From positions 539-6,291 of the forward strand of contig JAPLBI010000002.1 in assembly GCA_026392815.1 (NCBI GenBank): a stretch of DNA of 5,753 nucleotides, given 5' to 3'. This stretch comes from Actinomycetota bacterium. Its GTDB lineage: Bacteria > Actinomycetota > Actinomycetes > Nanopelagicales > Nanopelagicaceae. A program made the translations under genes and the position numbers. The notes under the pieces were generated by a model, which was not told the DNA's origin, searched no databases, and saw nothing but the letters and a program-made list of their open reading frames with translations. This document shows positions 1 through 5,753 of the stretch, piece by piece (position 1 is the first letter of the stretch; every line of letters starts with the position of its first letter).

Positions 1-523
<523 letters not shown>

Positions 524-524
<1 letters not shown>

Positions 525-2284
525 TAGAGCTCCTGTGAATCCCAGTCGGGCGCGGTGGCGCGAGCGATCATGATTTCATCATTTGAAGTTCCGGCAGCAA
601 CCATCGGCCAAACCATCGCATCGCGATGTACGCGGAAATCGACAACAACTGGTTGGTCGTTGATCGACATCGCTTTCTCGATTGTCTTATCCAAATCTTC
701 CGGGCGTTCGCAAGAAAGACCTACGCAACCCATGCTTTCTGCGAGCATTGGGAAGTTAGGAACGCGCTTTGATTCGAGGTTGGTATTTGAGTAACGGCCT
801 TCGTAGAACAAGGTCTGCCATTGGCGAACCATGCCGAGAGATTCGTTATTGATAATCGCAACCTTGATCGGAATATTGTTAAGTGCGCAGGTAACGAGTT
901 CCTGATTTGTCATCTGGAAACATCCATCGCCATCGATCGCCCAAACAGTTGCATCTGGTGCGCCAACTTTTGCACCCATCGCAGCAGGTACGCCGTAACC
1001 CATGGTGCCTGCGCCGCCTGAGTTAAGCCAGGTACGTGGGTGTTCGTAAGAAATAAATTGGGAAGCCCACATCTGATGTTGACCAACGCCTGCGGTAAAG
1101 ATGGTGTCGGTTCCAGATATCTGTCCAAGTCGCTGAATTACATGTTGTGGTGACAATGAACCATCATCAGGTTGGTCATAACCCAATGGGTATGTGGACT
1201 TCAGCGAGTTCATCTGGCGCATCCATGTTGAAAGATCTGGTTGGTTCTTTGCAAGAGCGGCTTTAAGTGCAGGAATGAGAGCGGAAATCGTTTCTCTTAC
1301 ATCGCCAACAACTGCAACATCGGCATGACGGTTTTTTCCGATTTCAGCAGGATCAATATCTGCATGAAGAATCTTTGCATTTGGTGCAAATGTTGAAAGC
1401 TTTCCGGTAACGCGATCATCGAAACGAGCACCTAAAGTGATTAGTAGGTCGGCCTTTTGTAGCGCTGTAACAGCGGCGACAGTTCCGTGCATTCCTGGCA
1501 TACCCATATGCAGCGGATGTGAATCTGGGAAAGCACCGCGCGCCATAAGAGTTGTAACAACGGGCGCTACGAGAAGTTCAACAAGTTGACGAAGTTCTTT
1601 ATGAGCGTTGGCCTTGATTACGCCGCCACCAACATAGAAGACTGGTTTTGATGATTGCGCGATTAGCGCTGCGGCATCGGTGATCGCCTGTGCATCAGGA
1701 GTTGTCTTTGGGTTGTAACCAGCAAGTTTGATTGAAGTTGGCCAGTTAAATGTAGTCATCTTCTGCAAAGCATCTTTTGCGATATCTACAAGAACTGGGC
1801 CTGGGCGACCAGTTGTCGCGATATGGAAAGCCTCAGCGATGACGCCAGGGATTTCATCAGGGTTAGTTACCAAATAATTATGCTTTGTAAACGGCATAGT
1901 GATTCCGCGAATATCTGCTTCCTGGAATGCATCGGTACCAATTGCCGCAGATGGAACTTGACCAGTGATGGCAATCAGCGGAACTGAATCCATCGCGGCA
2001 TCCATCAAAGGAGTAACAAGGTTTGTCGCACCTGGACCAGATGTTGCGATACAGACACCAGCGCGGCCAGTAACTTGCGCATAACCAGTTGCTGCGTGGC
2101 CTGCGCCTTGTTCGTGGCGAACCAAGATATGGCGAATAGATGAATCAAAGATCGGATCGTAAGCAGGAAGAATTGCGCCGCCTGGCAGTCCGAACATCAC
2201 TTCTACATCTGCTGCTTCTAGGCTTTTCACCAATGAAGTGGCTCCTGTCATTGCTGTGCCGTTGGCCGTTGGTATGTGCGCCAT
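524..2284 (-). CDS. ilvB: Acetohydroxyacid (acetolactate) synthase catalytic subunit
   Basis: ThDP- and FAD-dependent enzyme joining two pyruvates to acetolactate, or pyruvate and 2-ketobutyrate to acetohydroxybutyrate, the first common step of BCAA synthesis. It has 586 residues, slightly shorter than actinobacterial homologues of about 610-630. All three domains are visible. The N-terminal Pyr domain carries [13 protein letters not shown] and the catalytic glutamate E58 in [13 protein letters not shown]. The central FAD domain has MGMPGMHG and [11 protein letters not shown] (residues 284-294). The C-terminal PP domain has the ThDP signature GDG at 452-454, followed after 24 residues by NN at 479-480, then [17 protein letters not shown]. 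The residues A37, P111 and W489 match unmutated herbicide-site positions known from yeast and plant AHAS, so this looks like an ordinary sensitive-type enzyme. The start ATG has an AGGAG 7 nt upstream. The gene is preceded by a leader peptide and intrinsic terminator, implying attenuation, and is followed without a gap by ilvN. Confidence 0.98.
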
Positions 2285-2346
2285 CTTCTTACTCCTTTCC
2301 GTACTCTCGTTACTTACTTTTATTTCTACAATTTACTTTTTAAATG

Positions 2347-2371
2347 AAAAAACCCTCAGAGGATCTGAGGG
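2347..2371 (-). terminator. Intrinsic terminator in the ilvB leader (attenuator terminator)
   Basis: Read on the minus strand, CCCTCAGA-TCC-TCTGAGGG forms a perfect 8-bp stem with a 3-nt loop, followed directly by six T residues (2352-2347). This is a textbook Rho-independent terminator. It lies 62 nt before the ilvB ATG and 23 nt after the stop of the leader peptide ORF, so it would cut off ilvBNC transcription unless its formation is prevented. It could also serve simply as the end of ilvD transcripts, but its placement between a Val/Ile-rich leader ORF and ilvB favours an attenuator. Confidence 0.85.
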
Positions 2372-2395
2372 CGCGTGCGTTAAAAAGGCACGCGC
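2371..2395 (-). promoter_or_regulatory. Hairpin abutting the terminator; candidate antiterminator
   Basis: On the minus strand GCGCGTGC (2395-2388), a 9-nt loop and GCACGCGC (2378-2371) form a perfect 8-bp, very GC-rich stem. Its first base is the G of the leader peptide TAG stop, and its last base is the first C of the terminator stem. A ribosome at the leader stop would cover the 5' arm, while a ribosome paused on the Val/Ile codons would leave it free. The 5' arm can alternatively pair with GTACGCGC at 2440-2433 (leader codons 4-7) over 8 bp with one G-U pair. This 1:2 versus 2:3 arrangement resembles classical attenuators. Because the overlap with the terminator stem is only one base, how strictly the two exclude each other is uncertain. 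Confidence 0.6.
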
Positions 2396-2451
2396 TATCG
2401 AATGACCACCACAATTACTGATGACGAGATGAGCGCGTACTTCTTTGACAT
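2395..2451 (-). CDS. Attenuator leader peptide of ilvBNC (18 aa, Val/Ile-rich)
   Basis: A small ORF encodes MSKKYALISSSVIVVVIR. Its second half is a run of regulatory codons: GTA ATT GTG GTG GTC ATT, preceded by CTC ATC, so eight of 18 residues are Val, Ile or Leu. The TAG stop touches a GC-rich hairpin that abuts an intrinsic terminator ahead of ilvB. This is the expected architecture of ribosome-mediated attenuation, which is known for ilvBNC in Corynebacterium glutamicum. Low charged tRNA-Val or tRNA-Ile would stall the ribosome on the run and allow readthrough. The basic start and hydrophobic tail do not suggest a membrane or enzymatic role; translation itself is the function. A GGAG lies 9 nt upstream, but the promoter spacing also allows a leaderless mRNA starting at this ATG. 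The reading comes from the sequence; expression and stalling are inferred. Confidence 0.85.
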   Translation of the reverse strand: MSKKYALISSSVIVVVIR

Positions 2452-2457
2452 GTGAGT

Positions 2458-2487
2458 ATTCTCCATCGCAGATGGCAGTTGAGTCAA
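2458..2487 (-). promoter_or_regulatory. Probable promoter of the ilv leader and ilvBNC
   Basis: On the minus strand TTGACT (2487-2482, five of six matches to TTGACA) is separated by 18 nt from GAGAAT (2463-2458, four of six matches to TATAAT, with the conserved A2 and T6). Transcription starting about 7 nt further on would begin at the A of the leader peptide ATG at 2451, giving a leaderless mRNA, a common form in actinobacteria. If so, the GGAG that overlaps the -10 would not function as a ribosome binding site. Placement is from sequence only. Confidence 0.5.
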
Positions 2488-2489
2488 GG

Positions 2490-2509
2490 TTTGAGATGTA
2501 AGTCTCAAA
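2490..2509. promoter_or_regulatory. 20-bp perfect dyad upstream of the ilv promoter
   Basis: TTTGAGA and TCTCAAA form exact inverted arms around six bases. The dyad begins 8 nt after the ilvD stop and ends two bases before the -35 hexamer of the ilvB leader promoter. It could be a site for a dimeric regulator acting on ilvBNC. It could also be a hairpin at the ilvD mRNA end, but it has no T tract and mostly A-T/G-C mixed 7-bp arms, so it would be a weak terminator. I do not recognise the regulator. Confidence 0.4.
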
Positions 2510-2517
2510 TTGTGAAA

Positions 2518-4107
2518 CTACTCGCAGACCGCTCCCTTTGAGGCTGAGCCAACTGACTTGGTGAACTTCGCCAAGACTCCGCGGGTGTATTTGTGCGTAA
2601 GTGGTTTCCAGCCAGTCTTGCGGGCTTCAAGTTCGGCAGGATCTACCAATAGATCCAGGGTGCGCGCTTTGGTATCGATCCGAATTAAATCGCCATCTTT
2701 GATAAATGCAATCGGTCCGCCATCTACTGCTTCTGGTGAAATATGCCCCACGCAAAGCCCAGTTGAACCTCCCGAGAAACGACCATCAGTTAAGAGCAGA
2801 GTTGATTTACCAAGTCCTGCGCCTTTAATCGCACCGGTAATCATCAACATCTCACGCATTCCAGGACCACCCTGTGGACCTTCGTAACGAATTACGACTA
2901 CATCACCAGCTTGGATCGTTCTTTTCGATACCGCACCTTCTGGAGAAAGTGATCCACCCAAGATAGTAATTCCGACATCGGTGGATAGCGGTGACGAGAT
3001 AGCGCGCAAGATATCGCCATCAACATCAGGTGGATTAATGCCAGCCAAGTTCTCAGCCATAGTTTTTCCGGTAACAGTTAGAACATCGCCATGTAATAAA
3101 CCTGCATCTAACAAGGCCTTGAGAACTACTGGAACTCCCCCGACTTTATCCATATCGCTCATTACATAGCGACCAAATGGTTTTAGATCTCCGAGTAGCG
3201 GAACTTTGGAGCCGATGCGATGGAAGTCATGTAACTCAAGATCAACTTCTGCTTCATGCGCAATAGCCAATAGGTGCAGAACTGCGTTGGTGGAACCGCC
3301 TAGCGCCATCAAAATAGTGATTGCATTTTCAAATGCACGCTTTGTCAAAATATCGCGTGTGGTTATTCCTTGGCGGATAAGTTCAACTACTGCAGCGCCT
3401 GATTTGACTGCAAAAGCATCGCGACGGCGATCAACTGCAGGAGGTGCAGCAGAACCTGGAAGTGAAAGACCAATTGCTTCACCAATGCTCGCCATCGTGT
3501 TTGCTGTGTACATGCCGCCGCAAGCGCCTTCACCTGGACAGATTGCGCGCTCAATTTGATCAACGCGTTCCTTAGTTATCAACCCACGAGCGCAAGCACC
3601 GACAGCTTCGAAGGCATCGATAATCGTGACATCTTTTCCATCCAGTGAGCCAGGCAGAGTTGATCCGGCATAAACAAAGACAGATGCCACATCGATTCGA
3701 GCCGCCGCCATCATCATTCCAGGCAGTGACTTATCGCACCCTGCAAATGTAACCATGCCGTCAAAGCGTTCTGCCTGCATAACTGTTTCAACTGAATCCG
3801 CAATTACTTCACGAGATACGAGTGAAAAGTGCATACCTTCATGGCCCATTGAGATTCCATCGGAAACTGAGATGGTGCCAAATTGCATTGGAAATCCACC
3901 AGCATCAATTACGCCTTGTTTAGATGCTTTAGCTAAGCGATCTAACGAGAGATTACATGGGGTGATTTCATTCCAAGATGATGCAATTCCAATTTGTGGC
4001 TTGATCCAATCGTCATCACCCATTCCGACAGCGCGAAGCATTCCGCGGTTCGGTGCACGTTCTAATCCATCGGTAACAATCCCTGAGCGTGGCTTCATCT
4101 GCGACAT
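2518..4107 (-). CDS. ilvD: Dihydroxy-acid dehydratase, with a shortened C-terminal domain
   Basis: IlvD dehydrates 2,3-dihydroxyisovalerate and 2,3-dihydroxy-3-methylvalerate to 2-keto acids, the third step of Val/Ile synthesis and the source of ketoisovalerate for leucine and pantothenate. The Fe-S cysteines expected in the family are present: C51 in [10 protein letters not shown]124 in AGCDKSLPG and C196 in [16 protein letters not shown]. The catalytic loop [17 protein letters not shown] has S445. The C-terminus KGAVCE is also typical. The protein has 529 residues, against roughly 555-575 in close actinobacterial relatives. Most of the difference is a gap between K395 and T397: GAVSK is followed at once by [15 protein letters not shown], where homologues carry about 28 more residues including the FxGxARVF element. 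The frame is intact. No Shine-Dalgarno precedes the ATG, but a -10-like TAGACT ends 7 nt upstream, suggesting a leaderless start. The gene is transcribed toward ilvB and divergently from the MFS gene. Confidence 0.96.
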   Translation of the reverse strand: MSQMKPRSGIVTDGLERAPNRGMLRAVGMGDDDWIKPQIGIASSWNEITPCNLSLDRLAKASKQGVIDAGGFPMQFGTISVSDGISMGHEGMHFSLVSREVIADSVETVMQAERFDGMVTFAGCDKSLPGMMMAAARIDVASVFVYAGSTLPGSLDGKDVTIIDAFEAVGACARGLITKERVDQIERAICPGEGACGGMYTANTMASIGEAIGLSLPGSAAPPAVDRRRDAFAVKSGAAVVELIRQGITTRDILTKRAFENAITILMALGGSTNAVLHLLAIAHEAEVDLELHDFHRIGSKVPLLGDLKPFGRYVMSDMDKVGGVPVVLKALLDAGLLHGDVLTVTGKTMAENLAGINPPDVDGDILRAISSPLSTDVGITILGGSLSPEGAVSKRTIQAGDVVVIRYEGPQGGPGMREMLMITGAIKGAGLGKSTLLLTDGRFSGGSTGLCVGHISPEAVDGGPIAFIKDGDLIRIDTKARTLDLLVDPAELEARKTGWKPLTHKYTRGVLAKFTKSVGSASKGAVCE

Positions 4108-4114
4108 AGCGGGA

Positions 4115-4127
4115 AGTCTAATAGACT
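4115..4127. promoter_or_regulatory. 13-bp dyad over the ilvD -10, candidate operator
   Basis: AGTCTA-A-TAGACT is a perfect palindrome around one central base in the divergent region between ilvD and the MFS gene. One arm is the proposed ilvD -10. The other lies where a -35 for the MFS gene could sit, 17 nt before an AT-rich TATTTA at 4145-4150. A protein bound here could affect both directions. The dyad is short, so chance is a real possibility. Confidence 0.3.
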
Positions 4128-4144
4128 CCGCTCATTCACTTCAA
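4115..4144 (-). promoter_or_regulatory. Probable ilvD promoter for a leaderless mRNA
   Basis: On the minus strand TTGAAG (4144-4139) and TAGACT (4120-4115) are separated by 18 nt and each match the sigma-70-type consensus at four of six positions. The -10 ends 7 nt before the ilvD ATG, so the predicted start of transcription is the A of that codon. The absence of any Shine-Dalgarno near the ATG agrees with this. Moderate support only. Confidence 0.45.
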
Positions 4145-4183
4145 TATTTAACCAATTTGCTTAACGTTTCCGAGGAGATTTCT

Positions 4184-5656
4184 GTGTCAAAAAAGCCTGT
4201 CCAATTAGATAAAGATGGATTAGATCCAAATCGCTGGCGTACGCTCTTTGTAGTTGCCATCGCTCAGTTAATGGTCGTTCTTGACTCATCTATTGTAAAT
4301 ATTGCGATCCCAAGCGCTAAAGCAGATCTCGGAATTACCGACGCCAATCAGCAATGGGTAATTACTGCATACACCCTTGCCTTTGGCTCGTTGCTATTAA
4401 TTGGCGGACGCATCGGTGATTTCATGGGACGCAAGAAGATCTTTATCATCGGACTCACAGGTTTCGCCGCTGCTTCCGCACTTGGTGGAATCGCAGCAAA
4501 TCAAGAACTTCTCTTTGCCTCCCGCGCACTTCAAGGCATTTTCGGAGCGCTACTTGCACCTGCAGCTCTGGCAATTATTTCCGTGACCTTCACGGTTCCT
4601 GCTGAACGCGCAAAAGCGTTCGGTGTTGTTGGAGCCATCTCAGGTGGTGGCGCAGCTATTGGCTTAATCCTCGGTGGAACACTCACTGAATACTTCTCAT
4701 GGCGCTGGTGCTTAGGCGTCAACGTTCCGATCGCAATTTTTGCTGGCTTAATGGCCTTCTTCTATGTAAGAGAATCTAAAGCTGGCGGCGAACACAGCTA
4801 TGACATTCCAGGCGTTATCACCGCAACCGCCGGTCTCTTCTCGTTGACTTACGGATTTAACGAAGCAGCGACAAAGGGTTGGTCATCACAGAGCACAATT
4901 TCATTCTTGGTCGCAGCAGTTGTGTTGCTAGTTGCATTTGTCGTTATCGAAGCGAAGGTTTCAAATCCAATGATGCCGCTGCGCGTTGTAACAGAGCGCA
5001 ACCGTGGTGGTTCATACCTTGGTTCGCTCATCGTTGGAGCCGGTCTCTTCTCGATGTTCTTATTCCTAGGTCTTTACCTACAAGTCGTACTTGGTTACTC
5101 ACCACTTAAATCAGGTTTTGCATTCTTGCCATTTACAGCAGGAATCATCGTCTTCGCCGGTATCGCATCTCAGTTGCTGCCAAAATTCGGTCCGCGTCCG
5201 CTGATGGTGCCGGGCTTAGTTTTCGCAGGTATTGGTCTGCTTGCGTTGACCTTGATTACCCCAGAAACTTCATACGTAACGCATGTGCTTCCATCACTTC
5301 TCATTATGAGCTCTGGAATGGCGCTGGTCTTTATTCCACTAACTTCAACTTCTTTGCACGGAGTTAGCAATCAAGATACTGGCGTCGCCAGCGCGATGAT
5401 CAATACCAGTCAGCAGGTTGGTGGATCACTCGGTACCGCACTACTCAATACAGTTGCGGCAACTGCTGCGACCAATTACATCGCGGCAAATCAAAATATG
5501 GGCGAGAAGGTACAAGCCTTTGGAATCACCCATGGTTTCACTGTCGCATTCACAGTTTCAGCCGGTTTGTTATTCGCTGGCGCAATCGTGCTCTTCTTCT
5601 TTATCAATATTGGAAAAGAATCACTTGTTGAAACAGAAGGCGTTTCAGTTCACTAA
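4184..5656 (+). CDS. MFS exporter, DHA2 (14-helix, EmrB/QacA-type) family
   Basis: Proton-driven efflux permease of the inner membrane, 490 residues. I count 14 hydrophobic segments, beginning about residue 21 and ending about 475. Family motifs are clear: LDSSIVNIAIPSA in helix 1 with D34; motif A GGRIGDFMGRKK at 74-85; ASRALQGIFGALLAPAALAI with R114; and a motif-C region with GGGAAIGLILGG then FSWRWCLGVNVPIA. The proline usual in the GPxxGG part of motif C is replaced (ILGG). I chose the GTG at 4184 because GAGGAG lies 6 nt upstream and homology-like sequence begins just after it; the open frame before it is antisense to ilvD. Its substrate cannot be read from the sequence: drug, toxic metabolite or amino acid export are all possible. 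It sits between ilvD and gatB on the opposite strand and is convergent with gatB, ending 19 nt from its stop. Confidence 0.9.
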   Translation: MSKKPVQLDKDGLDPNRWRTLFVVAIAQLMVVLDSSIVNIAIPSAKADLGITDANQQWVITAYTLAFGSLLLIGGRIGDFMGRKKIFIIGLTGFAAASALGGIAANQELLFASRALQGIFGALLAPAALAIISVTFTVPAERAKAFGVVGAISGGGAAIGLILGGTLTEYFSWRWCLGVNVPIAIFAGLMAFFYVRESKAGGEHSYDIPGVITATAGLFSLTYGFNEAATKGWSSQSTISFLVAAVVLLVAFVVIEAKVSNPMMPLRVVTERNRGGSYLGSLIVGAGLFSMFLFLGLYLQVVLGYSPLKSGFAFLPFTAGIIVFAGIASQLLPKFGPRPLMVPGLVFAGIGLLALTLITPETSYVTHVLPSLLIMSSGMALVFIPLTSTSLHGVSNQDTGVASAMINTSQQVGGSLGTALLNTVAATAATNYIAANQNMGEKVQAFGITHGFTVAFTVSAGLLFAGAIVLFFFINIGKESLVETEGVSVH

Positions 5657-5675
5657 TTAACTAAATCCAGATTAA

Positions 5676-5753
5676 TTAAGAAGTGGCTTGACCTAAGTGG
5701 CCAAGTAGAAGCTCTCGTACGTGAGCAGCATCTGCTTGGCCCTTTGTCTCTTT
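5676..5753 (-). CDS. gatB: Asp/Glu-tRNA amidotransferase subunit B, C-terminal end (cut by window edge)
   Basis: The last 25 codons of a gene entering from the right are visible, too short for ordinary ORF calling. The residues KETKGQADAAHVRELLLG closely match the C-terminus of GatB, whose usual ending is VMKxTKGQANPxxVNELL and in mycobacteria RGQADAARVRELV. GatB is part of the GatCAB complex that amidates Glu-tRNA(Gln) or Asp-tRNA(Asn). This tail belongs to the YqeY-like helical domain that contacts tRNA. The location near an actinobacterial ilv cluster agrees with gatB and ilvBNC being fairly close neighbours in mycobacteria. The stop is TAA at 5676-5678. Identification rests on a short stretch, but the motif is distinctive and the frame is open to the window edge. 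Confidence 0.82.
   Translation of the reverse strand, partial: KETKGQADAAHVRELLLGHLGQATS
5699..5753 (+). terminator. Candidate terminator of the MFS gene inside the gatB 3' end
   Basis: On the plus strand GGCCAAGTAGA (5699-5709) pairs with TCTGCTTGGCC (5731-5741) over 11 bp with one G-U pair. An inner GCTC/GAGC helix closes around CGTACG-like sequence. The stem is followed by CTTTGTCTCTTT at 5742-5753. It lies 42 nt after the MFS stop and would end that transcript inside the convergent gatB reading frame. The T tract is interrupted and the same bases encode GatB, so coincidence is possible. Confidence 0.35.

Noticed and set aside
2347..2371. Hairpin with T6 as merely the ilvD terminator
   Set aside because: It is about 150 nt after the ilvD stop and directly follows a promoter-like element and a Val/Ile leader ORF. 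It may end ilvD readthrough too, but that alone does not explain the layout.
2558..3559. Plus-strand open frames opposite ilvD (2558-2887, 2981-3169, 3206-3559)
   Set aside because: They are shadows of ilvD codons: low-complexity Ser/Arg/Pro-rich translations, no ribosome sites and no recognisable family.
3755..4183. Open frame extending the MFS protein by 143 codons at its N-terminus
   Set aside because: It is antisense to the well-conserved start of ilvD, has no MFS-like sequence, and the GTG at 4184 has a good Shine-Dalgarno and is followed at once by typical transporter sequence.

Overview
The window holds a branched-chain amino acid (BCAA) biosynthesis cluster from what looks like an actinobacterium with a fairly low GC content. 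IlvD, IlvB, IlvN and IlvC all have actinobacterial wording, and the far right end carries the C-terminus of GatB; gatB and ilvBNC also lie fairly close together in mycobacteria. Base composition is close to half GC by eye, spacers are short, and two enzymes are smaller than their usual relatives. I infer a streamlined freshwater lineage of the acI/Nanopelagicales type. That placement is inference, not a measurement.

Layout, left to right. Positions 1-192 (minus) are the N-terminal 64 codons of ilvC, cut by the window edge. Positions 231-524 (minus) are ilvN, a 97-residue single-ACT-domain regulatory subunit of acetohydroxyacid synthase (AHAS). Positions 524-2284 (minus) are ilvB, the AHAS catalytic subunit, whose stop codon shares a base with the ilvN start. 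Positions 2285-2517 are non-coding by ordinary gene calling. They contain an 18-codon leader peptide ORF ending in a Val/Ile run, an abutting pair of perfect hairpins with the second followed by a T6 tract, and a 20-bp dyad. Together these look like a ribosome-mediated attenuator for ilvBNC. Positions 2518-4107 (minus) are ilvD. Positions 4108-4183 form a short divergent promoter region. Positions 4184-5656 (plus) encode a 14-helix DHA2-type MFS exporter. Positions 5676-5753 (minus) are the last 25 codons of gatB, convergent with the exporter.

How the genes work together. IlvB with IlvN makes acetolactate and acetohydroxybutyrate, IlvC reduces and isomerises them, and IlvD dehydrates the dihydroxy acids to the 2-keto acid precursors of valine, isoleucine and (through ketoisovalerate) leucine. 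Expression of ilvBNC appears to be sensed through charged Val/Ile tRNA by the leader peptide. Enzyme activity is probably controlled by valine bound to the IlvN ACT domain. ilvD seems to have its own, possibly leaderless, promoter.

The points most worth a second look are the unannotated leader peptide and attenuator, an IlvD that lacks about 28 residues normally present in its C-terminal domain, and an IlvN without its C-terminal domain. No mobile element, CRISPR array, tRNA or rRNA was seen, and I do not see a wholly new system here.
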